In this document: positions 6,810-11,839 of the stretch, in pieces | Layout of the letters: every line of letters begins with the position of its first letter | Numbering within the stretch: position 1 is the first letter of the stretch | Source: DASUVJ01 sp036378995 | GTDB taxonomy: Bacteria; Patescibacteriota; Saccharimonadia; Saccharimonadales; Saccharimonadaceae | Reading direction: 5' to 3' | Assembly (NCBI GenBank): GCA_036378995.1 | Contig: DASUVJ010000012.1 | Coordinates: 1 to 12,047, forward strand | DNA length: 12,047 bases | Notes under the pieces: generated by a model | What the model was told of the DNA's origin: nothing | The model's input: the letters and a program-made list of their open reading frames with translations, nothing else | Databases searched by the model: none | Position numbers and translations under genes: made by a program

Positions 6810-6838
6810 ATTATAGCCAACATTTACGGTATAATCAA
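6810..6838 (-). promoter_or_regulatory. hsp20 promoter
   Basis: Minus strand TTGATT (6838-6833), 17-bp spacer, perfect TATAAT (6815-6810). The leader is about 42 nt. The -35 box overlaps the rightward -10 of comF. Confidence 0.75.
6830..6835 (+). promoter_or_regulatory. Putative comF -10 box
   Basis: TATAAT at 6830-6835, about 34 nt before the comF ATG. No good -35 box is visible at the right distance, so the call is tentative. The box overlaps the hsp20 -35, so the two promoters may compete. Confidence 0.45.
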
Positions 6839-6869
6839 CAAAAGATAAGCGCAAAACGTAAAAAGTACA

Positions 6870-7535
6870 ATGATAGACACCCTGCTTTCATACCTAGCTC
6901 CCCACTACTGTTGCGGATGCGACCAAATAGGTAGCGTCGTATGTGATAATTGTAAATATAACATCACTAGTGAGACTTTTCACGTTTGTTTTTCATGTAG
7001 TAGAAATCTCACCAATGATACCGCTTGTGCTGAATGTCAATTACCCTATCAGCGTGCCTGGTGTGTGGGCGAGCGATCAGGGGTGCTGAGGCGTGCGATC
7101 GGTGAATTCAAGTTTTACCATAAACGCACGACTTATAAAGACCTTGCCGACATGATGTGCGATGTACTGCCTGAGCTTCCGTCCGAAACAATCATCGTTT
7201 ACGTGCCGACTGCGGGGTCGCATATTCGGGAGCGCGGTTTCGACCATGTCCGCTTGCTTGCAGAGCACGTTGCGAAGCGCAGGGGCATAAAAACGAGCAA
7301 CATAATTAAACGCGTAGCTTCAACGACCCAGCGTAATGCCGACCGTGCTACCCGAAAGCGGCAAGCAAAGCGGGCATTTGCCGTAGATGGCCGCCTTTCG
7401 CCGAATGTCCCCTATCTGCTCATAGATGATGTCGTTACGACCGGGTCGACGCTGCTTTATTCTGCGCGAGCACTTCGCAGTGCAGGCGCAGGGAACATTT
7501 GGGTTGCGGCGCTTGCCTATCAGGCTCTCGACTAA
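6870..7535 (+). CDS. comF: ComF family protein (phosphoribosyltransferase-like, DNA uptake)
   Basis: A 221-residue cytoplasmic protein of the ComF family, which in transformable bacteria helps take up or process incoming single-stranded DNA. The N-terminal zinc region has the expected cysteine pairs: 14, 15 and 17, 25 and 28, then 40/43 and 53/56. After the linker comes the conserved YVPT...RGFDH segment (111-125). The phosphoribosyltransferase PRPP-binding motif LLIDDVVTTGST lies at 183-194. Length is as usual for the family and nothing is missing. The start lacks a strong Shine-Dalgarno. Its neighbours are a type IV secretion pilin cluster and a further pilin gene, so a part in DNA import is attractive, but this is context only. 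Confidence 0.92.
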   Translation: MIDTLLSYLAPHYCCGCDQIGSVVCDNCKYNITSETFHVCFSCSRNLTNDTACAECQLPYQRAWCVGERSGVLRRAIGEFKFYHKRTTYKDLADMMCDVLPELPSETIIVYVPTAGSHIRERGFDHVRLLAEHVAKRRGIKTSNIIKRVASTTQRNADRATRKRQAKRAFAVDGRLSPNVPYLLIDDVVTTGSTLLYSARALRSAGAGNIWVAALAYQALD

Positions 7536-7556
7536 ACGATTCTTATCTGTTAAGAT
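7528..7556 (+). promoter_or_regulatory. Promoter of tRNA-Ser(TGA)
   Basis: TCGACT (7528-7533), 17-bp spacer, extended -10 TGT-TAAGAT (-10 at 7551-7556). The start would lie near 7563, 14 nt before the tRNA. The -35 overlaps the comF stop codon. Confidence 0.45.
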
Positions 7557-7576
7557 AGTTTTCGACCACTGCACAC

Positions 7577-7666
7577 GGAGAGGTGCCCGAGTGGTTGAAG
7601 GGAACGGTCTTGAAAACCGTCGTGCCAGCAATGGTACCGAGGGTTCGAATCCCTCTCTCTCCGCCA
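7577..7666 (+). tRNA. tRNA-Ser(TGA)
   Basis: A class II tRNA with acceptor stem GGAGAGG/TCTCTCC, discriminator G and encoded CCA (7664-7666). The anticodon stem is ACGGT/ACCGT with loop CTTGAAA and anticodon TGA at 7611-7613; a long variable arm follows. The T arm is GAGGG-TTCGAAT-CCCTC. It reads UCA and related serine codons. Confidence 0.97.
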
Positions 7667-7668
7667 AG

Positions 7669-7701
7669 AAAAAAGCACGTCCATTTAGGACGTGCTTTTT
7701 T
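7669..7701. terminator. Bidirectional terminator between tRNA-Ser and pilin 7
   Basis: AAAAAAGCACGTCC (7669-7682) pairs perfectly with GGACGTGCTTTTTT (7688-7701) around a 5-nt loop. It serves both the rightward tRNA and the leftward pilin that ends at 7710. Confidence 0.92.
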
Positions 7702-7709
7702 CTTTGTAA

Positions 7710-8126
7710 CTAGACGTTTGTTCCGCCGGTACTGCCGGCCCCGCTAGGGACGAAGCTAGTAATAACGAAGTTGACCAGCGCATATGCCAGAAGTGAAACG
7801 ATAAGCCCCACGATGGCGTAAAGGATGGTGTTTTTGGCCGTCGTAATATTAGAAGAGTTACCGCCCGACAATACGTAGCGCAGACCGCCAATAACGACCA
7901 TGATGACGCTGATGGCACCGACGATAAATAGCAGCACGTTCGTGACGGTCGTAAAAATACCCGAGGCGCCAAAGAGATCGACGGCCTGGTCAATGCCTCG
8001 CGCCGAGTCGGCTCCGTCTTGCATCGTCTGCTCAAAAGCCATACTAAAGGGAGCAAAAACAATACTGGCAACAGAGAGCGTTGCCATGGAAAGTACGCTT
8101 AGGCGTGCAAATTGTCGTCGTACCAT
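7710..8126 (-). CDS. Type IV secretion pilin-like protein 7, inverted stand-alone copy
   Basis: A 138-residue pilin-like protein with a basic start (MVRRQFAR), signal core about 12-28, and probable cleavage after SMA at 30. The exported segment EQTMQDGADSARGIDQAVDL is followed by two helices (about 62-85 and 101-125), a GGLRYVLSGGNSS loop and AKNTILYAIVGLIVSLLAY. The tail is Gly/Ser/Thr-rich. It is closest to pilin 6: both share QDGADSA, LFG, GIF.T.TNVLLFI and GAISVIM. Unlike the others it is on the minus strand, placed between two tRNA-Ser genes, with its own extended -10 promoter and a shared terminator. Start supported by AAAGGA just upstream. It is probably a duplicated and transposed gene kept under separate control. 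Confidence 0.82.
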   Translation of the reverse strand: MVRRQFARLSVLSMATLSVASIVFAPFSMAFEQTMQDGADSARGIDQAVDLFGASGIFTTVTNVLLFIVGAISVIMVVIGGLRYVLSGGNSSNITTAKNTILYAIVGLIVSLLAYALVNFVITSFVPSGAGSTGGTNV

Positions 8127-8161
8127 ACAATCCTTTCGTACGTTTAAACCATATATTGTTG

Positions 8162-8170
8162 ATTATAGCA
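8162..8170 (-). promoter_or_regulatory. Extended -10 promoter of pilin 7
   Basis: Minus strand TGC-TATAAT (8170-8162), a perfect -10 with the TGn extension. The -35 region has only a weak TAGACT at 18 bp. The leader is about 28 nt and ends in AAAGGA. Confidence 0.6.
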
Positions 8171-8212
8171 AAAAACAGAGTGAAAAGTCTACCTTTGACC
8201 CTTCTGCTGTGA

Positions 8213-8218
8213 TACAAT
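8213..8218 (+). promoter_or_regulatory. -10 box of tRNA-Ser(GCT)
   Basis: TACAAT at 8213-8218, about 10 nt before the mature tRNA. I see no convincing -35 at the right spacing; TTGACC at 8195-8200 is too close. Confidence 0.4.
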
Positions 8219-8228
8219 GATGCAGCAC

Positions 8229-8321
8229 GGAGGAGTACCCAAGTGGCTGAAGGGGACGGTTTGCTAAATCGTTAGTACGGGGAGACCTGTAGCGGGAGTT
8301 CGAATCTCCCCTCCTCCGCCA
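8229..8321 (+). tRNA. tRNA-Ser(GCT)
   Basis: A class II tRNA with acceptor GGAGGAG/CTCCTCC, discriminator G and encoded CCA (8319-8321). The anticodon stem is ACGGT/ATCGT with loop TTGCTAA and anticodon GCT at 8263-8265; a long variable arm follows, and the T loop is TTCGAAT. It reads AGU and AGC. Confidence 0.97.
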
Positions 8322-8328
8322 AGATAAG

Positions 8329-8350
8329 AAATGACCCCAGGGTCATTTTT
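8329..8350 (+). terminator. Terminator after tRNA-Ser(GCT)
   Basis: AAATGACC pairs with GGTCATTT around a short central CCAG, followed by a T run. It lies 8 nt after the tRNA's CCA end. Confidence 0.8.
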
Positions 8351-8380
8351 TGTTTTGCCATGCTTCCTGGATTCCTCTCA

Positions 8381-8389
8381 TGCTATACT
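8381..8389 (+). promoter_or_regulatory. Extended -10 promoter, leaderless start
   Basis: TGC-TATACT with the -10 at 8384-8389. Only 6 nt separate it from the ATG at 8396, so transcription should begin at or next to the start codon. No good -35 is seen, as is common with extended -10 sites. Confidence 0.6.
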
Positions 8390-8395
8390 GTTTTT

Positions 8396-9055
8396 ATGCA
8401 ACCTGATCGCGACCCTGCAAATTGGCAGCAACCGAATGAACAGCCTTCTCAGGCACCTTTTGTGCCAAATCCTTCAGACACCCCGACTACCCCGGTAGTA
8501 ACCATGTCTCCAGATCAACCAACTGACCCTGTGCCGTCAGCGGCACCTATGCAGCCGCTTGCACCCGAGGAAGAGCAGCAAGTAAAGCAGCCTGTAGATG
8601 ACAGCCTTGTCCGATGGCAGGCCTCTGAATATATCCATCGTCATAAAAGTCCGCTTTGGTATACGCTTTTTGTGGTTATTACGCTGGTTTTGACCGGTGC
8701 GGCGCTGTTTTTAAAAGAGTATACGTTTGCTGTGCTGGTGCCTGTTATGGCGGCAGCTCTCTTTATGTACACCCGCCGTCCACCTCATGTCATCGATTAC
8801 ACCCTTAGCCGGCAAGGGCTGCACGTGAACGATCATCTTTATCCATTTGCGGAATTTAAAGGGTTCGGCGTTATTCATGATGACGACGAATACTCAGTCA
8901 TGCTTATTCCAACTAAGCGCTTCAAGCCGGGTGTGTCAGTATACTTTCCAGAAGAAGCCGGCGAAGCGATTGTTGACATGCTTGGCGCCCGTTTGCCAAT
9001 GCAAGAACTCAAGATGGATGCGGTCGACCGCATCATTCGAAAACTACGCATCTGA
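8396..9055 (+). CDS. Membrane protein with Pro-rich N-terminus and two helices, unknown function
   Basis: A 219-residue protein. Residues 1-68 are disordered-looking and rich in Pro, Gln and Thr. RWQASEYIHRHKSPLWY (73-89) leads into two hydrophobic helices, about 88-106 and 109-125, and a cytoplasmic C-terminal domain of about 90 residues (ASEYI, then YTLSRQGLHV, FAEFKGFGV, MLIPTKRF, VSVYFPEE). The C-terminal domain has the strand pattern of a bacterial PH-like fold, similar in plan to YdbS/bPH2 membrane proteins, but this is a guess from layout. The start at 8396 is taken rather than 8360 because the -10 box lies between them; the mRNA is probably leaderless and there is no Shine-Dalgarno. 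I do not recognise a named family. Proteins with this W.ASEYI..HKSPLWY plan seem common in Candidate Phyla Radiation genomes, but that is from memory. Confidence 0.8.
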   Translation: MQPDRDPANWQQPNEQPSQAPFVPNPSDTPTTPVVTMSPDQPTDPVPSAAPMQPLAPEEEQQVKQPVDDSLVRWQASEYIHRHKSPLWYTLFVVITLVLTGAALFLKEYTFAVLVPVMAAALFMYTRRPPHVIDYTLSRQGLHVNDHLYPFAEFKGFGVIHDDDEYSVMLIPTKRFKPGVSVYFPEEAGEAIVDMLGARLPMQELKMDAVDRIIRKLRI

Positions 9056-9070
9056 TACGCATCTGTAGCC

Positions 9071-9099
9071 TTGCCTCCGCCTCTGGTACATGGTACAAT
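9071..9099 (+). promoter_or_regulatory. Promoter of tRNA-Arg
   Basis: TTGCCT (9071-9076), 17-bp spacer, extended TGG-TACAAT (-10 at 9094-9099). It implies a primary transcript with about 85 nt before the mature tRNA. Confidence 0.65.
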
Positions 9100-9140
9100 G
9101 GCTCATGTTCGCGCACGAAAATGTGTGAAAGCACCTTCTA

Positions 9141-9180
9141 GTTACACGAAAAGCGGAGTTATGCGCTTTTAGCGTGTGAC
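9141..9180 (+). repeat. Long two-part hairpin in the tRNA-Arg leader
   Basis: GTTACACG (9141-9148) pairs with CGTGTGAC (9173-9180), with one G-U pair. Inside it AAAAGCG (9149-9155) pairs with CGCTTTT (9164-9170) around an 8-nt loop, with a 2-nt bulge between the arms: 15 pairs in all. It ends 10 nt before the tRNA 5' end. Confidence 0.7.
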
Positions 9181-9190
9181 GCCGCATTTT

Positions 9191-9267
9191 GCACCCGTAG
9201 CTCAGCTGGATAGAGCGTCGGCTTGCGGAGCCGAAGGCCATAGGTTCGAATCCTGTCGGGTGTACCA
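9191..9267 (+). tRNA. tRNA-Arg(GCG)
   Basis: Acceptor GCACCCG/CGGGTGT (first pair G-U), discriminator A and encoded CCA (9265-9267). The D arm is GCTC/GAGC. The anticodon stem TCGGC/GCCGA has a 7-nt loop TTGCGGA, so the anticodon is GCG at 9225-9227. The T arm is ATAGG-TTCGAAT-CCTGT. It should read CGC and CGU. Bacteria usually carry ACG (inosine-modified) here, so a genomic G34 is uncommon. Confidence 0.93.
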
Positions 9268-9307
9268 AGAAAAATACCTCACGTTATGTGGGGTATTTTT
9301 CTTGGTA
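9263..9307. terminator. Long bidirectional terminator after tRNA-Arg
   Basis: The arm 9263-9282 pairs over 20 bp with 9288-9307, with a single T-G wobble and a 5-nt loop. The A5 and T5 runs lie in the arms (AAAAATACC / GGTATTTTT). The left arm includes the tRNA's CCA end. Confidence 0.85.
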
Positions 9308-9334
9308 AAAATAAATTCAACTTAGGGTGGTGCT

Positions 9335-9385
9335 CCGGGGAGCCAGCCTCTCATCGCCCGTGAGGGCGGCGAGACTGACTCCCGG
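9335..9385 (-). terminator. Large GC-rich hairpin downstream of the second cassette
   Basis: The outer stem pairs CCGGG-AG-CAG-CTC (9335-9350) with GAG-CTG-CTCCCGG (9371-9385), with one bulged G and two mismatches. The inner stem pairs CGCCC (9355-9359) with GGGCG (9364-9368) around GTGA. It lies 58 nt after the stop of the leftward gene at 9443. No T run follows at once, so a factor-independent role is unsure; it may protect the mRNA 3' end. Termination could be completed by the AT-rich stretch at 9302-9318. Confidence 0.55.
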
Positions 9386-9391
9386 GATGCT

Positions 9392-9416
9392 TGTTCGGGA
9401 CATGTCCCCAGGAACA
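9392..9416 (-). repeat. Second hairpin/palindrome in the 3' region of the GC-rich cassette
   Basis: TGTTC (9392-9396) pairs with GAACA (9412-9416), and the 12-bp perfect palindrome GGGACATGTCCC (9397-9408) lies inside. It is transcribed after the stop codon of the leftward gene and before the larger hairpin. Confidence 0.5.
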
Positions 9417-9442
9417 TCAGGTCCTGTCGTGCCGGTGGGTGC

Positions 9443-10051
9443 TCAGCCCTGGTAGTCGAACGCCGGGAACAGCTTGGCCTCCTGGTCGGAGTCCGCGATG
9501 CTGTGCGGCGGCGATCCGACGTAGACACCGAAGGCGCCGGCCACCTTGACGGCGGCGCGGATGAGCTGCTTGTCGCTGCGTCCGGGCTTGTCGAGGCTGA
9601 ACGTGACGGTCGCGCCGTTGTGCTGCAGGCGCAGAGCCTGCGCCGGGGGCGCGTCGAGCACGGGCAGCTTCTCGTTCAGGCCGTAGCGACCCATGAGCTC
9701 GATGGTGCACTGGACGCCGACCTTCCGCCGGTCCTCGTTCCGGACCGTCTTCAGGCTCACCTTGCCGAAGTACTGGTACTTGGGCTTGATGATCGTGGCG
9801 ATCACGTCGCGCAGGTTGCCGGTGTACTCGGTGGTGGTTCCCGCCAGCGCGAAGGGCTGGCCGGCGGTGCTCTCGACCAGGCGGAAGGTGCCGCTGCTGG
9901 ACGACAGCTCCCCCTCCAGGTACTGGAGGGCGGCGTCCCTCGCCTCGCGGGAGATGACGTCGATGCCGAGCCAGACCTTGATCGCGTGGTTGTCGGTGCG
10001 TTCCACCACCACGGGCTTCAGGCCAGCGAGCGGGTTTGCTTGACTGGTCAT
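9443..10051 (-). CDS. Soluble protein of unknown function, second GC-rich cassette gene
   Basis: A 202-residue protein I cannot assign. It has no signal peptide and no membrane helix. The N-terminal half reads as alternating strands and helices: KPVVVERTDNHAIKVWLGID, an Ala/Arg helix (34-48), then FRLVEST and FALAGTTTEYTG. The middle has a helix (DVIATII) and VSLKTVRNEDRRKVGVQCTIEL (98-119). The end has ATVTFSLDKPGRSDKQLIRAAVKVAGAFGVYVG. Cys115 is the only cysteine. The start at 10051 is chosen because GGAGAG lies 7 nt upstream; the in-frame ATG at 10105 lies right against the -10 box. Base composition is strongly G+C-rich with C/G third positions, unlike the comF, pilin or VOC genes. The gene stands alone with its own TTGACA promoter, a ~50-nt leader and hairpins after the stop, the same plan as the cassette at 244-828. 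Acquisition from a GC-rich source is likely. Confidence 0.8.
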   Translation of the reverse strand: MTSQANPLAGLKPVVVERTDNHAIKVWLGIDVISREARDAALQYLEGELSSSSGTFRLVESTAGQPFALAGTTTEYTGNLRDVIATIIKPKYQYFGKVSLKTVRNEDRRKVGVQCTIELMGRYGLNEKLPVLDAPPAQALRLQHNGATVTFSLDKPGRSDKQLIRAAVKVAGAFGVYVGSPPHSIADSDQEAKLFPAFDYQG

Positions 10052-10106
10052 GGGACCACTCTCCAAAATCGTGAGGCGTTTGCCTCGTGTCTCCTCCGAC
10101 CCCAAA

Positions 10107-10135
10107 AGAGTAAGATGATTTTAAGCTTTTGTCAA
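10107..10135 (-). promoter_or_regulatory. Promoter of the second GC-rich cassette
   Basis: Minus strand TTGACA (10135-10130), 17-bp spacer, TACTCT (10112-10107). The -35 is perfect and the -10 is weak. The leader of about 49 nt contains a small hairpin, GAGGC/GCCTC (10073-10086). The -35 box lies just after the stop codon of the DUF4190-like gene. Confidence 0.6.
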
Positions 10136-10139
10136 GAAA

Positions 10140-10484
10140 CTATGTACGGGAGCTCTCGAACAACTGTTCGTTGGATCCGCCTTCGTGGTGCCATTCTTGT
10201 TGGAAGTCAGGGTCATTTGCACCCCAGATGAATAGCATCACCATAAAAGCAATAAAAAGGAGCGAGAGAAGCGTACTGATCGCACCCGTGATAATCCCGG
10301 CAATGCTCAGGTTGCGTCCACCCTGTTTTTTGCTGAGCGAGATTGCCCCAAGAATAATCGCCGGAATACCCAAAAGGAGTCCTGGCCCGGTCAGCGACAA
10401 TGTGCCGGTAATTAGCGAAGCGATCGCAAGAGGACTATCGGCTGGTTTTTGAGTTTGTTCCGTGGTTGAGGTCTTTGTTGTCAT
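10140..10484 (-). CDS. DUF4190-like small membrane protein
   Basis: A 114-residue protein with a polar Thr/Gln-rich start (1-17), a first hydrophobic segment about 18-50 (LAIASLITGTLSL ... GIPAIILGAISLSKKQ) and a second at 59-88 (LSIAGIITGAISTLLSLLF). A hydrophilic acidic tail follows. The repeated G-x-L/I pattern and the ILGAISLSKKQGGRNLSIAGIITG core match the DUF4190 plan; function is unknown. The start at 10484 is preferred over the ATG at 10592 because an extended -10 box (10500-10492) lies between them, only 7 nt from the ATG, so the mRNA is probably leaderless. It is divergent from the AraC-type gene at 10529. No terminator separates it from the next leftward gene, so read-through into the GC-rich cassette is possible. 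Confidence 0.8.
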   Translation of the reverse strand: MTTKTSTTEQTQKPADSPLAIASLITGTLSLTGPGLLLGIPAIILGAISLSKKQGGRNLSIAGIITGAISTLLSLLFIAFMVMLFIWGANDPDFQQEWHHEGGSNEQLFESSRT

Positions 10485-10491
10485 TAACTTT

Positions 10492-10500
10492 AGTATAACA
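10492..10500 (-). promoter_or_regulatory. Extended -10 promoter of the DUF4190-like gene
   Basis: Minus strand TGT-TATACT (10500-10492), 7 nt before the ATG at 10484, so transcription should begin at or just before the start codon. No good -35 is visible. Confidence 0.55.
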
Positions 10501-10528
10501 GTTGAACGGTCTATGAAATAATAGGAAC

Positions 10529-11206
10529 ATGACACAAATCCATACTTCCCGTCCCTCTTCTCATCCGCTGATTGACCGGGTGTGGATGACAAAAAACACG
10601 GCAGACGGAGTGTACCTCGCTACACCCGATGGGGCCTGGGATCTGATTGTAATGATTCAGGCAGACGGCTCTAGGAGCCTGGCGATTGCCGGCCAGGCGA
10701 CGAAACCGTCGCATGTTCCGTATGCAAAGGACACCGGTGGGGTCGTCGTCTCGTTTACACCGGATGCCTACCTGACGCAGACGCCCAGCGAAACGCTGCG
10801 TGATAGTATGGAGTTTTTGCCGAATACGGATGCTGATCACTTTGAATATCAGGGGCGTATTTTCCCTTTTCCGACGTACGATACTGCCGAGGATGTCGTT
10901 AACGAGATGATAGCGGAAGGCCTTATTGCCAGTGACGAACTTATCCGAAGTTTGCAAGATGGCGTGCCGAAAGCCGCATCTACCCGCGCTTTCCAGCGGC
11001 ACTTTTTAAAGGCGACCGGTCTTACGCAAAAGCAATTTCAGCAGATCAAGCGCGCCCAAGAGGCGGTGACACTACTAAAAGAAGGCAAAAAGCCGATCGA
11101 AGCAGCGCTTGATGCAGGATATTCCGATCAGCCGCACCTTGCAAAATCCCTTGGTAAAATCATGGAATCCAAGCCGTCAAATGTCGACCATATCCATAAG
11201 CTGTAG
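10529..11206 (+). CDS. AraC-family transcriptional regulator
   Basis: A 225-residue DNA-binding regulator. The N-terminal ~110 residues (HPLIDRVWMTKN ... PDGAWDLIVMI ... ADGSRSLAIAGQATKP) match the plan of the ligand-sensing part of AraC-like proteins with a DUF6597-type domain: a start resembling "hPLidrVW" and a "pDGawDLi" block. The C-terminal AraC DNA-binding domain has its first helix-turn-helix around 149-165 (ASTRAFQRHFLKATGLTQKQF) and the second around 188-210, with the GYSDQPHLAKSL signature just before the end. Start supported by AGGAAC a few bases upstream. The ligand is unknown. The VOC-family gene 81 bp downstream is the nearest candidate target, and the divergent DUF4190-like gene another. 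Codon use is like the neighbouring native genes, not like the GC-rich cassettes. Confidence 0.85.
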   Translation: MTQIHTSRPSSHPLIDRVWMTKNTADGVYLATPDGAWDLIVMIQADGSRSLAIAGQATKPSHVPYAKDTGGVVVSFTPDAYLTQTPSETLRDSMEFLPNTDADHFEYQGRIFPFPTYDTAEDVVNEMIAEGLIASDELIRSLQDGVPKAASTRAFQRHFLKATGLTQKQFQQIKRAQEAVTLLKEGKKPIEAALDAGYSDQPHLAKSLGKIMESKPSNVDHIHKL

Positions 11207-11287
11207 GTTGTCGTTTTTTTACAAAACTCCCGGTGCCCTCCGGTGGTTAACTAAAAGTATCATTCATTAAATCAAAGGAGAAAAAGA

Positions 11288-11653
11288 ATGGACATGAAAC
11301 TAGAACTAATCCCGGTACCAGTAACGGACGTTGACCGAGCTATCGAGTTTTACACCAAAAAAGTCGGTTTTAATCTGGATCACGATCACCGCGTAAGTGA
11401 TGATCTGCGTTTTGTACAACTGACCCCTCCAGGCTCTGCCTGCTCGATCTCTATTGGAGAAGGCCTTACAGAAATGAAGCCGGGCTCAGTAAAAGGCCTG
11501 CAAGTTGTCGTAGAGGATACCCATAAAGTTCGTGACATGCTCGTGGCAAACGGTATCGAGGCAAGCGAAGTACAGGAGTTCCCTTGGGGTATCTTTACTT
11601 TCTTTGAAGATCCGGACGGCAACAGCTGGTCTGTGCAGCAAATCGTACGCTAA
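11288..11653 (+). CDS. VOC-family protein (glyoxalase/bleomycin-resistance-like)
   Basis: A 121-residue single-module vicinal oxygen chelate protein. Members act as metal-dependent enzymes such as glyoxalases and dioxygenases, or as antibiotic-binding proteins; they are cytoplasmic and usually dimeric. Seen here: an opening strand LELIPVPVTDVDRAIEFYTKKVGF (residues 5-28) typical of the family, a second module GLQVVVEDTHKVRDMLVANGIEA (70-92) and the common closing block FFEDPDGNSWSVQQ (105-118). The usual first-strand histidine is replaced here by hydrophobic residues, so the substrate and even the enzyme activity are open. AAAGGAG lies 7 nt before the ATG, a strong site. It follows an AraC-type regulator in the same direction, with a terminator just after the stop. 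Confidence 0.88.
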   Translation: MDMKLELIPVPVTDVDRAIEFYTKKVGFNLDHDHRVSDDLRFVQLTPPGSACSISIGEGLTEMKPGSVKGLQVVVEDTHKVRDMLVANGIEASEVQEFPWGIFTFFEDPDGNSWSVQQIVR

Positions 11654-11656
11654 ATA

Positions 11657-11686
11657 AAAACACCCCCGGTAAATCGGGGGTGTTTT
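11657..11686. terminator. Terminator after the VOC gene
   Basis: AAAACACCCCCG (11657-11668) pairs perfectly with CGGGGGTGTTTT (11675-11686) around a 6-nt loop. It can serve the rightward VOC gene and the leftward tRNA-Ser. Confidence 0.9.
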
Positions 11687-11696
11687 ATATTCATCG

Positions 11697-11784
11697 TGGC
11701 GGAGAGAGAGGGATTCGAACCCTCGGAACCTTGCAGTTCACCGCTTTTCGAGAGCGGCCAGTTCAACCACTCCTGCACCTCTCC
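11697..11784 (-). tRNA. tRNA-Ser(CGA)
   Basis: On the minus strand: acceptor GGAGAGG/TCTCTCC, discriminator G and encoded CCA. The anticodon stem CCGCT/AGCGG has loop CTCGAAA, so the anticodon is CGA (complement of 11748-11750); a long class II variable arm follows. The acceptor stem and T arm are identical to those of tRNA-Ser(TGA) at 7577. It reads UCG. Confidence 0.96.
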
Positions 11785-11799
11785 CCGGTCACTTCGGCC

Positions 11800-11808
11800 A
11801 TTGTAGCA
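11800..11808 (-). promoter_or_regulatory. Extended -10 promoter of tRNA-Ser(CGA)
   Basis: Minus strand TGC-TACAAT (11808-11800); the start near 11793 is about 9 nt before the mature tRNA. No good -35 is seen. It is divergent from the HIT gene promoter, which lies 20 bp away. Confidence 0.5.
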
Positions 11809-11827
11809 AAAAATTACCCCTTGGCGC

Positions 11828-11833
11828 TATACT
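11828..11833 (+). promoter_or_regulatory. -10 box of the HIT gene, leaderless start
   Basis: TATACT at 11828-11833 with only 6 nt to the ATG at 11840, the same spacing as for the gene at 8396. The -35 is not clear. Confidence 0.5.
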
Positions 11834-11839
11834 TAGAAT

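Noticed and set aside
8396..9055. Assignment of the Pro-rich membrane protein as a T4SS component such as PrgI
   Set aside because: It has two helices and a nearby pilin gene, but the long Pro-rich start and the C-terminal strand-rich domain do not fit the short PrgI plan.
9503..10231. Rightward open frame of 242 codons opposite the second GC-rich gene
   Set aside because: Same reason: antisense of a gene with promoter and Shine-Dalgarno, with a low-complexity Gly/Val/Arg product.
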